Notes: a model not told the origin generated them from the sequence alone. Positions 8,537 to 19,037 are shown, counted from the stretch's first letter. The stretch: DNA of 55,246 bases from Methanomassiliicoccaceae archaeon (GCA_003555025.1 PWHV01000021.1:1-55246); one strand, 5' to 3'. Translations and numbers: made by a program.

Positions 8537-9298
8537 TCAGAGGCCGAGGCGGCGCAGCACCTCGTCCAGCCGCGGGACGCTGTTCTCCGGCAGCTCGCGG
8601 GGACGTATCCAACGGTGCTCGCTGTGCTCCCAGTTGATGCGGGGCTCCCCCTCGGCGCTGAAAAGTAGAGGGTGCACTCTCCAGACGGTGTCGCCGCCGC
8701 GCACGAGGAACGGCTCGCCCTTCTTGAGCAGTTCGGCGTCCAGGCCGGTCTCCTCCTCCATCTCCCTCAGCGCCGCCTGCGTCGGCGACTCGCCCTCCTC
8801 GATGCGTCCGGAGACGCCGCCCCACATCCCCTGAAAATAGGAGACTTCGTGGCTGCGCCTCATTATCAGGACCTTATCACGATGCTGCACCATGCCGGTG
8901 ACCACCTCGCGCAGCTCTACGCCGAGTAGCTCCACGCTGCCATCGTTACCATCCACCAGCGCCCTGTCGCCGGAGCGCAGCACGCTCAGGTCGACGCGGT
9001 CCACCAACGGGATCCCCGATATCACCGCGCCGGTGGTTACGATGGTCTCGGCGGCGGAGTTGATGATGGCCGCGGGGCCCAGGTCCCGGCTGCTGAGATC
9101 GAAGATGGTGTAGGACCCCACAGTGGAGCCCTTGCCGCGGGGGAATACCAGAACACGGCCGGAGACGTTGCCCCCCGGCCCGGTGCGCAGCTCGCCGCTG
9201 GCAGGGTCCACGCCGCCGAGGAAGCTGAAGTCGTCCTCGATGAGAAGGACCTCGCCCTCCGCCCTGCCCGGCGAGATCGCCCGGCCCTCGATGATCAC
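8537..9298 (-). CDS. AcnX small (swivel) subunit fused to a Nudix hydrolase
   Basis: A two-domain protein of 253 residues. Residues about 1-125 match the aconitase-X swivel domain (DUF126): IEGRAISPGRAEGEVLL, a GKGSTVGSY motif that normally contributes the active-site serine, then VTTGAVISGIPLVD. Residues about 126-253 are a Nudix hydrolase with the box GRIEEGESPTQAALREMEEETG. In archaea, AcnX is phosphomevalonate dehydratase of the modified mevalonate pathway. The true start is the GTG at 9298, whose GTGA overlaps the large-subunit stop and which follows a strong GGAGGTGGT ribosome site. A longer frame to an ATG at 9334 has no such support. The Nudix partner is unusual; its substrate cannot be told from sequence. 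Confidence 0.9.
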   Translation of the reverse strand: MIIEGRAISPGRAEGEVLLIEDDFSFLGGVDPASGELRTGPGGNVSGRVLVFPRGKGSTVGSYTIFDLSSRDLGPAAIINSAAETIVTTGAVISGIPLVDRVDLSVLRSGDRALVDGNDGSVELLGVELREVVTGMVQHRDKVLIMRRSHEVSYFQGMWGGVSGRIEEGESPTQAALREMEEETGLDAELLKKGEPFLVRGGDTVWRVHPLLFSAEGEPRINWEHSEHRWIRPRELPENSVPRLDEVLRRLGL

Positions 9299-10464
9299 AG
9301 CACCACCTCCATGAGCCTCTCGAAGGAATCGCACCTGACCTTCTGGGAGCAGAGAGTGGGCAGGTAGTTGCAGGCCTTGGCGGAGTCGCTGGCGCTATTG
9401 GCGAACAGTCCCTCCACCGGCGTCACCACCATGCAGGTGTCGGCGAGCACGGGGCCGAACCTCTCCAGGACCTCCACCTCACGGGGCATCGACTCCCTGA
9501 CCTGGCGGGAGGTGCAGAACCAGACGGTCACATCGGACCTTTTCTCCTTGCCCTCGAGGAAGGCGGCCATCTCCTTGATCTCCCGTTCGGATAGATGAGG
9601 GCAGCCGAAGGCGATGAGGTCAGCGTCCTCCGTGGTCGTCAGCCTCTCCTGCGCCTGTAACAGCTCTCCCTCGGACATATGGACGGTCTCCAGGCCGGAG
9701 AGATCATGGTCAGCGGCCTCGGGGGTCACCCCCTCCACGTGGAACATCGCCACCGCCCCGGATGCGGCCATCGCCGCCGCCATGATCTTGGCCTCCTCCC
9801 ACCGCGGTCTGATGCCGCGGAAGTAGGGTATGCCGTTGCCGATGGCCGAACCGACCGCCTGGCCAAGGAGAGAGTGCTGGAACAGGCTGCCGTCCGTCTC
9901 CGCCTCGATGATGACCGTGGGAGCGCGGTTCTCCTCCCGGTGGAGGCCGTAGTCGGCGGTCCTGCCCGCGATGGCCGCCGCCAAGGCCCCGGGGCCGCCC
10001 TCGCGGTTGGTGCGGGCCCCTACCATGGAGTTCACCATGGAAAGCGCTGACGACTCCGCCCACGCCACGTGCTCCCCCAGACGCGGCAGGTTGCCGCCCA
10101 GGTAAGGGGTGCAGGAGCAGGTGGTGTCCACGCCCATGCGCTCGTAGAGCTCGATGATATGCAGCTGCTTGCGAGCGAAATCCTCGCTGATGCCCATCTC
10201 CCGCCAGCGCTGGCTGTCCATGCCGGAGGGGTTGAGGGTGCTGGGCACCCTGACCTTGGACTCCTCGGACACATGCTCCAGATAGGATATGCCGCCGTCG
10301 CCGATGGTCTTGTAGGAGACGCCGGAGATGTGGGCGGAGCGGATGGGCACCAGGCCCTCGGCGCCGTATATCTTCCCCAAGGCGACCACCAGCTCAATGG
10401 CCTTGCGGACGCCCTCCCCCTCCTCGCCGTCCAACATCCTCTGCTCCGCGGCCGTGAGTTCCAT
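9295..10464 (-). CDS. Aconitase X catalytic subunit (phosphomevalonate dehydratase large subunit)
   Basis: A 389-residue AcnX catalytic subunit that, with the small subunit downstream, is expected to dehydrate 5-phosphomevalonate to trans-anhydromevalonate phosphate in the archaeal mevalonate pathway for isoprenoid lipids. Family marks include the start LTAAEQRMLDGEEGEG, AHISGVSYKTIGDGG, the Cys motif TTCSCTPYLGGN, AESSALSMVNSM with GARTNREGGP, FGCPHLS and the C-terminal ADTCMVV. These cysteines are candidate Fe-S ligands. Its TGA overlaps the GTG start of the small subunit. Related cis-3-hydroxyproline dehydratases exist, but the archaeal context favours the mevalonate role. Confidence 0.9.
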   Translation of the reverse strand: MELTAAEQRMLDGEEGEGVRKAIELVVALGKIYGAEGLVPIRSAHISGVSYKTIGDGGISYLEHVSEESKVRVPSTLNPSGMDSQRWREMGISEDFARKQLHIIELYERMGVDTTCSCTPYLGGNLPRLGEHVAWAESSALSMVNSMVGARTNREGGPGALAAAIAGRTADYGLHREENRAPTVIIEAETDGSLFQHSLLGQAVGSAIGNGIPYFRGIRPRWEEAKIMAAAMAASGAVAMFHVEGVTPEAADHDLSGLETVHMSEGELLQAQERLTTTEDADLIAFGCPHLSEREIKEMAAFLEGKEKRSDVTVWFCTSRQVRESMPREVEVLERFGPVLADTCMVVTPVEGLFANSASDSAKACNYLPTLCSQKVRCDSFERLMEVVL

Positions 10465-10673
10465 GTTCAGGGGTTAGAGTTTGGCCGTTGAAAAACGTTC
10501 GCCATGAGCTTTCGCGCCACCCTTTGAGAGAGGGCGGGACGCCTCGGAGACGGGAGGCTCGTTGCCTCACGTACATGGATGTGGCGACTTTACGCTGGCG
10601 AAACGAGAGCCCGGTTTTTCGTACGAGGGCCGCCTCGCAAGTTCCATATAATGATTTAACGCATTTAAGTCCC

Positions 10674-11396
10674 ATGAGCAATGAGATCCGGGACGCGGGT
10701 ATGAAGGACCTGCAGAACGAGATTATCGAGCACGTTGAGCGCTCAGGCGTGGACATGGTCGGCTTCGGACCCTTCGATGTTCTCGACGACGTCAAAAAGA
10801 CCGGGGACGGGCGCTTCGACCTTCCCAACGCCATCTGCATGGCCGCCGAGCTTCCGTTGGAGGCCGTCAGGGAGGCTAAGGACGGCCCCAGCGAGGCGCT
10901 GCGCGAATCCTACAAGGTCGCGAACAAGAAGATGATGGGAGCGGCCGCAGGCATCGTCGAGAAGCTGGAGGCCGCGGGATACAGCGGCCGAATAGTCCAT
11001 CCCGCCGAGCGGGTCGACACCGAGAACCTCGTGGGCCCGGTCTCTCTGAAAGCGGTCGCCCGGTCCTGCGGGATGGGTTGGATAGGGAAGAACGGTCTGA
11101 TGCTGACCGACCGTTTCGGCCCACGGCAGCGTTTCCTAGCGATCCTCACCGACATGCCTCTGCTCGAGACGCCCGCCACCAGGGAGTGCGAGTGCGGTGA
11201 CTGCCGGGAGTGCATCGACAACTGCGCCATGAAGGTCCTCAACGACCAGACATTCAGGGACCGCCCGCCCAGCCGTGACAGCACCATCGATTGGCAGAGA
11301 TGCGGCCGTTTCGAGCTGAAGCTGATAGGCGACGGCAGCAGGCCGGAGAGGGCCTGCGGCAAGTGCATGGCCTATTGCCCCAGATCGTATCCGTAA
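10674..11396 (+). CDS. QueG-like 4Fe-4S double-cluster protein
   Basis: A 240-residue iron-sulfur protein related to the C-terminal half of epoxyqueuosine reductases. It has the region before the clusters (VGPVSLKAVARSCGMGWIGKNGLMLTDRFGP, in two stretches), then a first Cys set CECGDCRECIDNC and a second set ACGKCMAYCP. Two [4Fe-4S] clusters are likely. The ATG at 10674 is preceded by a TATA-like CATATAATG near 10645, so the message would be nearly leaderless. A second ATG at 10701 is possible. True queuosine function is unlikely in an archaeon, so the substrate is unknown; such proteins often act as low-potential reductases. A second member of this family lies at 24189-24980. Confidence 0.75.
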   Translation: MSNEIRDAGMKDLQNEIIEHVERSGVDMVGFGPFDVLDDVKKTGDGRFDLPNAICMAAELPLEAVREAKDGPSEALRESYKVANKKMMGAAAGIVEKLEAAGYSGRIVHPAERVDTENLVGPVSLKAVARSCGMGWIGKNGLMLTDRFGPRQRFLAILTDMPLLETPATRECECGDCRECIDNCAMKVLNDQTFRDRPPSRDSTIDWQRCGRFELKLIGDGSRPERACGKCMAYCPRSYP

Positions 11397-11830
11397 GAAA
11401 CGGTCAATGCTTGAGCCGTGTTCTGTGGAGGCGCCCAATCGGACCTACGTCCGTACCCTGTGACCCAAACATTCGTGGGCGATGGCGGGGGCTCTTCAGC
11501 ATCGCGGCCTGGAACGCGTCCCGAAGCGCCGTTCTCGCCGGAACGGCCGCGTTTGGTCGGCGCTGCCATCGGAATGCGACGAGACGTGACCGACCTTGCC
11601 ACGGTCGGAAGCTTGCGGCGAGCAAAGTGTTCCATGTAAAGGCGTTCAGAGGCGCGGCCGCCGTCCTAACGAGTGAATGGCTGCGGAGAAACCCAAGCAT
11701 CCTCTCCATTGCGGGGACAGTTTACGGTCCGATGGCCTCCTCGACCTTTTTCTAATATTATCAAGTTTCGTTTCTTCGTCATAATATATAAATAATGTAT
11801 ATGCCCACGAAAGTATATAGGTGATTGATA
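11397..11830. other. Gene-poor region with surface-protein promoter
   Basis: No coding sequence is convincing here on either strand. Seen: a short hairpin CCGACC-TTGCCAC-GGTCGG at 11590-11608, and a shift to AT-rich sequence after about 11745. The last part holds the promoter of the next gene: ATATATAAATAA near 11784-11796 and an AGGTGAT ribosome site at 11819-11825. The GC-rich first 330 bp does not resemble a gene remnant or RNA that I recognise. Confidence 0.5.
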
Positions 11831-13045
11831 GTGAATAAAGCGGTGAGTGTATCTTTGTCAATAGCCGTCGCGGCATTGATGCTGATGGCGACGGGAGCGG
11901 CACTAGTCAGCGCCCAGACGCCTGACGCTCCAGGGCCTCCCTTCGGGAATAATGTCCCGGAGATAGGGTTCTCCCCTGGCGAGCAGATGAACCAGAATCA
12001 GATTGAGGAAAGAGTCAATAACATGACCCAGATCGCCGAGGAGCGAAAGTTGTTCGGCATGTTTACGTATGACGATGGAGCGGCGGAAGGGCATTTCGTC
12101 GAATTCTCCCATAATGAGACCACAGGGCAGCTGAGCAACTACTCGGTGCGCACTGGTGAGGAGTACACCGATGTTTTCCGCACTGTGTACATGGAAGACT
12201 TCGCTCCTGATGACATGAGGGTCGCGGGATCGGTTTTCGCCCAATGGAACAACAGCGATCGGATGATGGTGCATAACAACCCGACCTCAGCGATCAAGGT
12301 CTCGTCTGAAAACACTGCCAACGTCTCATTCATGCTCGCAGACGGCATCGAGGCGGATGAGATGGAGAACGGTGACAGGCAGGCTGTCCATCTGACCGGC
12401 GGGAACGTCTCCTCGATGATAGTGGTCGGCAACGGCAGCATAACCTTGGACAATGTCACTGACGACGTCTATGTCAACGTGACCGCCGATGACGGGGAGC
12501 TGTTCTTCAGGACGATGCCCTACTTCGCCGATGCCGATACGGCGGAGATGATATCTGACGCCATATCGGAAGGCAAGATAAGCAATGAGATGGCGGTCCT
12601 CACCCGAGATGGCGATGCTGTATCGGTGGAGAACTCCTATGTGCGCGGATACGGGATGGAGATGTCCGAGGTCAGGGATGACGGCATGGAACTGGATCTT
12701 TCATCCGACAAGCCCGATGGCAAGGTGATGATCGTCACTTTCGACGATGAGACCTTGGACGCGTCCCAGGAACTCTCCGTGACCCTGAATGACCAAGTGG
12801 TCAACGAGGGGGAGCTGAGTGACGTTCTCGCCGCCACCGGCACAGAGTCGGGCGATGGCATGTACGCGTTGATCGAGGAGGACGGGACCTACCATCTGGC
12901 GGTCTACGTGCCCCACTTCTCCACTCAGACCTTAAGCGTGGAGAGCGTGGAGGCGGCAGTGGACGAGATATGCTCCTCCGTATGCGCCATGGCAGTCCTG
13001 GCGCTGCTGGCCTTGCCGCTGATACTCATGCGGCGCAGACGCTGA
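11831..13045 (+). CDS. Secreted, membrane-anchored surface protein
   Basis: A 404-residue predicted extracellular protein. The N-terminus (MNKAVSVSLSIAVAALMLM) is a signal peptide with cleavage likely after ALVSA. The body is acidic, rich in Asp, Glu, Asn and Thr, has many N-glycosylation sequons (NMT, NET, NYS, NNS, NVS, NGS, NVT) and looks beta-rich. Near the C-terminus a hydrophobic stretch (AMAVLALLALPLILM) followed by RRRR is a membrane anchor with a cytoplasmic stop-transfer. The GTG at 11831 is chosen because AGGTGAT precedes it by five bases; a TTG at 11825 is possible. Codon use looks less GC-biased than in the neighbours. It could be a minor S-layer or adhesin-type protein; no named family seen. 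Confidence 0.8.
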   Translation: MNKAVSVSLSIAVAALMLMATGAALVSAQTPDAPGPPFGNNVPEIGFSPGEQMNQNQIEERVNNMTQIAEERKLFGMFTYDDGAAEGHFVEFSHNETTGQLSNYSVRTGEEYTDVFRTVYMEDFAPDDMRVAGSVFAQWNNSDRMMVHNNPTSAIKVSSENTANVSFMLADGIEADEMENGDRQAVHLTGGNVSSMIVVGNGSITLDNVTDDVYVNVTADDGELFFRTMPYFADADTAEMISDAISEGKISNEMAVLTRDGDAVSVENSYVRGYGMEMSEVRDDGMELDLSSDKPDGKVMIVTFDDETLDASQELSVTLNDQVVNEGELSDVLAATGTESGDGMYALIEEDGTYHLAVYVPHFSTQTLSVESVEAAVDEICSSVCAMAVLALLALPLILMRRRR

Positions 13046-13693
13046 GCGAAAGGACCGGGCGGCGTTGCCGCTGCGGCACCGCGCCAGCCTGCTAGCGCGA
13101 GCGTCAAAAACCCTCTCACCTTTTACTTTAACAAAAAGCGCCTACTGGCCGCTCCATCACCGAGGGGGTTGGCCGAACGTCCTAACCCGACCTGGACACG
13201 ATTAAAACCACCCGGATTCTGTTTTCGGAATATTATTACACCTCCGTGAAACGCGGCGATCCGAACGATGGATATGCCGTTCGCGAGCAAATTGTTCGCT
13301 GGATATGTGCGATTCAGAGCCGATCCCTAACAAAAACGCCCTGATGCTGCGGTGTTCCACACCTCGAAGGCTGTGTTTCAAGAACCGTTCCCTATATTAT
13401 CGGGAGTTACTCCATGAAGTGTTTAATTTAATCCGGAGACAAGATGCAATGATTCGAGATATTGTCTCAATCGCGAAGGTTCTTGAAACGGTTCCAGCAA
13501 GGTTTTGAAATCAACAAAGACCGAAAAATTATGCCATCGATTCAATCACCAAGGAGATATTTTTTGTAAACTGTCGAGACCATGTCCCAAGGCCGCGCAG
13601 GTACATCCCAGCGTCAGCACAGCACTCCTTAAAAATGGTCATGGAGCCTGAAGGTACGATTGAGGGATGGTCGGAGCGTTACGAATCTCGACT
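13046..13693. other. 648-bp gene-poor AT-richer region with inverted repeat
   Basis: I see no reliable gene. The open frame at 13305-13508 (67 codons, start MCDSEPIPNKN) has no ribosome site or homology that I recognise and could be a remnant. Base composition is clearly lower in GC than the flanks. A T-rich stretch after the surface gene (CCTTTTACTTT near 13120) may terminate it. The main structural feature is the 12-bp inverted repeat listed separately. Confidence 0.45.
13375..13489. repeat. 12-bp perfect inverted repeat, GTTTCAAGAACC / GGTTCTTGAAAC
   Basis: The arms are at 13375-13386 and 13478-13489, separated by 91 bp of AT-richer sequence. Both arms are followed by a GTTCC. The arrangement could be ends of a miniature or decayed mobile element, a large RNA stem, or chance. 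No transposase or target duplication was found. Confidence 0.4.
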
Positions 13694-14131
13694 TCATGCC
13701 TTGATGACCACGGTCCCTGCCACCATGTCGCCCAACCTCTGCTTCTTGGACGAGGTCCAGATGAAGAGGGCGCCGACCAGGTAGAAGGCTATGGCATCGA
13801 TGAGTCTGAGCACATTGCGGACGGCAGAGGTCCCCAGACCGACCGGGGAACCGTCCTTGCTCACGACCCGTATACCCATGATTTTCTTTCCCAGGGTCTG
13901 TCCATTCCTGGCCTCCAGGACGATGAAGTATAGCAGAACCAATACCACCGTTGTGACGTTGGATATCATTGCAGGCGTACCGGTCATCTGGAAACCGCCG
14001 AAGCCCCCCTTCCCATAGGCGATCGCGATGAGCGACCCTATGAACCAGAATATGACGAGAATCACTATCAGATCGAAGAGCTGCGCCAGCAGTCGCTTTC
14101 CGACGCCCACATGCATATGTTCGTCAGCCAT
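13694..14131 (-). CDS. RDD-family integral membrane protein
   Basis: A 145-residue RDD protein with about three membrane segments: residues about 15-40 (LLAQLFDLIVILVIFWFIGSLIA, in the middle of the N-terminal half), 60-76 (TVVLVLLYFIVL) and 105-125 (LRLIDAIAFYLVGALFIW). The family marks are the charged residues near the first helix (KRLLAQLFDL), EARNGQTLGKKIMGIRVV, and the end KKQRLGDMVAGTVVI. RDD proteins are often linked to transport or ion exchange, but no function can be fixed here. It stands alone between a gene-poor region and tRNA-Arg. The start ATG at 14131 has GGAGGTTGA a few bases upstream, a strong ribosome site. Confidence 0.85.
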   Translation of the reverse strand: MADEHMHVGVGKRLLAQLFDLIVILVIFWFIGSLIAIAYGKGGFGGFQMTGTPAMISNVTTVVLVLLYFIVLEARNGQTLGKKIMGIRVVSKDGSPVGLGTSAVRNVLRLIDAIAFYLVGALFIWTSSKKQRLGDMVAGTVVIKA

Positions 14132-14322
14132 TTACCGTCAACCTCCTCTTCCGCTCGTGTATGGAATCGGTCGACGAAGGTGAAGTATTTTTCCCTGCCC
14201 GAGCGACCGTCTATACGGGATGGATCAAAAATTGGATCGTTCTGCAAAGAAACTCGTCGCGGGAACGTATGAACCTCAGGTGTTCGGCGCCATATGAGCG
14301 GGGCGCGGTTCGACGATGGTGT

Positions 14323-14401
<79 letters not shown>

Positions 14402-14503
14402 TGTGGTAGAACGCTCCGGACCGGTTTGGGGAAGGGGCCGAGGGACGGCCTTGGATCCTGGAAGGCTCCCGGGGAGAGAGGGGGGAGCTTGAATGAGCAG
14501 GGC

Positions 14504-14659
14504 TCACTCTTTCTTCTTGAACTCGGTGTAGCCGCAGCGCCCGCAGGAGGTCCTGTCGGCATGCTCGGCCATGAAGACGCCGGGGCCGCACTTGGGGCAG
14601 ACCGGCTTCTTCCTCACCAGCTTGTCGCCGTCTATCTCGTAGCTGTCCTTCTTCGTCAT
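14504..14659 (-). CDS. rps27ae: 30S ribosomal protein S27ae (eS31)
   Basis: A 51-residue zinc ribbon ribosomal protein. The sequence begins [10 protein letters not shown], has two Cys pairs, CPKC (21-24) and CGRC (39-42), with [12 protein letters not shown] between them, and ends [10 protein letters not shown]. All are standard for archaeal S27ae. It starts 2 bp downstream of the rps24e stop at 14662, as in most archaea. The gene is short and easily missed. It is the last protein gene of the rpo7 operon before tRNA-Arg. Confidence 0.95.
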   Translation of the reverse strand: MTKKDSYEIDGDKLVRKKPVCPKCGPGVFMAEHADRTSCGRCGYTEFKKKE

Positions 14660-14661
14660 GA

Positions 14662-14967
14662 TCACTCCTCCTCCGGCTGGGGCTGAGCGCCCACTCCGGA
14701 GCGAACCAGCAGGTGCTTGCGCTCCAGTCTCGTCGCCGACTCCACCGAGTCGTAGACCTTGGCGTAGGCGACGGACTTGTTCTTGCCGTACTGCGATTCT
14801 ATGCTCTCTATCACTATCTTGTCCTCGTCGGCCTTGACGGCCTTGGCGAGGGCGGTGATCACGCTCTTGCGCGCGGGAGTGGCCTCGCCGGAGTGGTCGA
14901 TTACGAAGTGTAACTCCGTCCTCTCCTGCAGCGGGTTCTCCCTTTTGTCGGTGACCTCTATCTTCAT
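14662..14967 (-). CDS. rps24e: 30S ribosomal protein S24e
   Basis: A 101-residue small-subunit protein. The N-terminal [18 protein letters not shown] and the later [31 protein letters not shown] and [12 protein letters not shown] are typical of archaeal S24e. The ATG at 14967 overlaps the dephospho-CoA kinase stop by 4 bp (ATGA). An upstream in-frame extension to 15144 is only the shadow of that kinase. The acidic tail EEE ends just before rps27ae. Confidence 0.95.
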   Translation of the reverse strand: MKIEVTDKRENPLQERTELHFVIDHSGEATPARKSVITALAKAVKADEDKIVIESIESQYGKNKSVAYAKVYDSVESATRLERKHLLVRSGVGAQPQPEEE

Positions 14968-15476
14968 TCCAACTCCTCCATTCTGTTCCAGAGTTCCTTC
15001 GTCCTTTCCAAGGCCTCGTCGTCGGTGACGACCAGGACCATGCCCTCCCCCGGCTGGCCGTAGACCACCCAGGTGCCCTTGGGGGCCAAGAGGATGCACG
15101 CCAGCACGGCGAGGTCCTCCTCCCCCTCCACCTTGATGTTCCATGGGCCCCCTTCGGTCAAGGCCTTCTCGATGGCGTCCATCAGCTCGGCGGTGACCGT
15201 CCCGGCGGGGTTCTCCACGCTGATTCGCTCCTCCTCCCGCTCGTCCACGAGCCGGGAGTACTCGCTCATCTCGCGCCGCTCGCTGCGGCCGTCGTACACC
15301 GACAGCCGGGGGACGACGCCCGCCCTCCTGGCGCTGAGGGACACCACGTCCCCCACCGTCAGCAGCATCGCGCCGTCTCTCTTCTCGCTAAGACGTTTCT
15401 CGTCTATCAGATCGCCGAAGGGGCTCGCCAGCTCCCCCCTCATATCCAGGGGGAGGCAGCGGCCTCGGGCGGGCAT
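14964..15476 (-). CDS. GTP-dependent dephospho-CoA kinase (DUF359 family)
   Basis: A 170-residue protein of the archaeal DUF359 family, shown in Thermococcus to be the GTP-dependent dephospho-CoA kinase for the last step of CoA synthesis. Visible family marks are [26 protein letters not shown] (split here by family domain boundary: residues about 42-68), [21 protein letters not shown] and the glycine-rich [13 protein letters not shown]. It sits between spt4 and rps24e with 4-bp overlap on the latter and abuts spt4, an arrangement conserved in many archaea. It is part of one transcription unit with Rpo7, tying CoA synthesis to gene-expression genes. Confidence 0.88.
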   Translation of the reverse strand: MPARGRCLPLDMRGELASPFGDLIDEKRLSEKRDGAMLLTVGDVVSLSARRAGVVPRLSVYDGRSERREMSEYSRLVDEREEERISVENPAGTVTAELMDAIEKALTEGGPWNIKVEGEEDLAVLACILLAPKGTWVVYGQPGEGMVLVVTDDEALERTKELWNRMEELE

Positions 15477-15659
15477 CTAGCGCACCCTCAGGGCGTACCT
15501 GCCGTTGGAGGTTATGCCCATCTTCTTGGCGATGTCGGACTTCTCATGGTCTATGACCACCACGTAGCCCTGCCATTCCCTCGATGTCTGCCCGCCGCAG
15601 CGGGAGCAGGACTCCTCAGTGGATATGAGGCTGCAGACCTTGCAGGCGCGGTCGATCAT
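15477..15659 (-). CDS. spt4: Transcription elongation factor Spt4 (RNA polymerase subunit E'')
   Basis: A 60-residue zinc protein that pairs with Spt5/NusG to keep RNA polymerase processive. Two Cys pairs, CKVC (7-10) and CSRC (18-21), form the zinc site, followed by WQGYVVVIDHEKSDIAKK and the end GRYALRVR. The length is normal. Its ATG overlaps the rpo7 stop by 4 bp, and it directly abuts the dephospho-CoA kinase. Assignment is firm from motif and operon position. Confidence 0.93.
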   Translation of the reverse strand: MIDRACKVCSLISTEESCSRCGGQTSREWQGYVVVIDHEKSDIAKKMGITSNGRYALRVR

Positions 15660-16216
15660 TCCGCCTCACCTTTGGCCTTGCGGTCCTCCTCCAGCCATTC
15701 CAGCTTTCCGAGGCCGGGCTGCCTCATGGTCAGCCCTATCTTGCTCTCACGGGGGTTGCGCTCGTTCAGGCTCAGCGAGACTATGCGGGCGCGGACGCGG
15801 TCCCCCACCCCCAGGGTGCGGCTGTGGTCCTTGCCCACCAGACGCTGGTTGTCCGAGTCTATGTGGATGCGGTCATCCATGATCTGGCTGATGTGCAGCA
15901 GTCCGTCCAAGGGGCCGAACCGGACGAACGCTCCGAACTTGAGCACCTCGCATACCGTGCCCTCGATGACCTCCTGCATCTGAGGCCGGAACACCAGCTG
16001 GTCGTAGTTGACCTCCTGGTACACGGCGCCGTCCCCGTGGACCACTCGGCCCAGTCCGACGGGGTTGACGTTGCTTATGAGGACGGTGAGCTCGTCGCCC
16101 TCGACGTATCCCTCGAAGGACTCGCAGGTGAGCTGGCCGGTCACCTTGTCGATGTCCTCATGGAGCTTGGCCGGCGGTATGCGCACGACCTTCTCGGTTC
16201 TATTCAACATGTACAT
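15656..16216 (-). CDS. rpoE1: DNA-directed RNA polymerase subunit Rpo7 (E')
   Basis: A 186-residue stalk subunit of archaeal RNA polymerase that works with Rpo4 in open-complex formation and RNA binding. The N-terminal domain has VRIPPAKLHEDI; the S1/OB domain begins about residue 80 (EGTVCEVLKFGAFVRFGPLDGLLHISQI). The C-terminus LTMRQPGLGKLEWLEED is typical. It is the first gene of the operon spt4-DPCK-rps24e-rps27ae. A TATA-like TTTTAAATAA (reverse strand, about 16257-16266) is 40-50 bp before the ATG. A second ATG two codons in is possible. Confidence 0.95.
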   Translation of the reverse strand: MYMLNRTEKVVRIPPAKLHEDIDKVTGQLTCESFEGYVEGDELTVLISNVNPVGLGRVVHGDGAVYQEVNYDQLVFRPQMQEVIEGTVCEVLKFGAFVRFGPLDGLLHISQIMDDRIHIDSDNQRLVGKDHSRTLGVGDRVRARIVSLSLNERNPRESKIGLTMRQPGLGKLEWLEEDRKAKGEAE

Positions 16217-16296
16217 GATACGGCCCTCTATGGATGCTCTCTGGATTATTGAGCTCTTATTTAAAAGTTGAGGGTGCCTTCAGAATGAGGCCAGAT

Positions 16297-16317
16297 AATA
16301 AAAGATATAAAAAGGGG
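16297..16317 (-). terminator. Oligo-T terminator after hppA
   Basis: On the reverse strand, shortly after the hppA stop, comes CCCCTTTTTATATCTTTTA. T-rich tracts of this type end archaeal transcription without needing a hairpin. It lies just before the rpo7 promoter. The role is inferred from sequence type and position. Confidence 0.5.
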
Positions 16318-16332
16318 TTTAGCGGGTGCGCA

Positions 16333-18507
<2,175 letters not shown>

Positions 18508-18544
18508 GCAGATATCCCCTAGAATTTCCCTCTGAATGCTGATA

Positions 18545-18556
18545 ATGATATAAATG
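18545..18556 (-). promoter_or_regulatory. TATA box for hppA
   Basis: On the reverse strand CCATTTATATCA lies about 40-50 bp before the hppA ATG. A start near 18525 leaves a leader of about 15-20 nt with an AGGGGATA ribosome site. Confidence 0.6.
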
Positions 18557-18587
18557 GTTTTTTCACTGGTACGATGGCCAGGCCTTT

Positions 18588-19037
18588 TCAGACGAAGGGG
18601 CCGCTGAACATCCCCAAGGAACGGCAGGCGTCCTCGGCGGCGACACCGCCCTCGGGAAGCTCCAGGACGGCGGAGCGGCGGAGCACTATCAGCCCGTCGG
18701 CATCCCTGACCCCTTGGCCCAAGGTCGCGGTGGGGAGCAGGATCCGCGTCCTGGGCAGCGCTGAGGCCAGTACCTCTGCGCCGACGTCGCAGCACAGAGC
18801 CACCACCATGTCCGCATCCTCCAGGCCTTCCTCGGAGGTCTTCGCCTGCACCCTGTCCGCAAGGCAGGAGGCGCTGACCGAAACCGACCGCGACAGCTCA
18901 ACGCCGTCCTGGCGGAGCCTCTGCTCCAGCCGGTCCACCGCCTCGTCGCCGGCGATTCCGCACAGTCGGGCGCAGGTGCGGCAGCACCACAGCACCGCCC
19001 TCCCCTGCAGCGACTGCAAGAGCTCGTCGTAGTCCAT
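18588..19037 (-). CDS. MetV-like / methylenetetrahydrofolate reductase C-terminal-type protein
   Basis: A 149-residue Cys-rich protein resembling the MTHFR C-terminal (MetV) family. That family in acetogens partners MetF and binds metal or iron-sulfur. Seen are LWCCRTCARLCGIAGDEAV (residues about 16-34), a second Cys in VSASCLADRV, then ADMVVALCCDVGAEVLA and a conserved-looking LLPTATLGQGV. The C-terminal Cys cluster of MetV is missing, and no MetF gene is in the window. The start at 19037 is chosen because upstream methionines extend into the divergent promoter. Family assignment is moderate; a free-standing redox or corrinoid role is possible. Confidence 0.55.
   Translation of the reverse strand: MDYDELLQSLQGRAVLWCCRTCARLCGIAGDEAVDRLEQRLRQDGVELSRSVSVSASCLADRVQAKTSEEGLEDADMVVALCCDVGAEVLASALPRTRILLPTATLGQGVRDADGLIVLRRSAVLELPEGGVAAEDACRSLGMFSGPFV

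Noticed and set aside
10465-10673. Small RNA between acnX and the QueG-like gene
   Set aside because: A GCCTC/GAGGC hairpin is present but there are no C/D or H/ACA box elements or promoter facing it.
13305-13508. 67-codon frame as a gene
   Set aside because: No ribosome site, no family resemblance, and it spans the inverted repeat in a gene-poor region.
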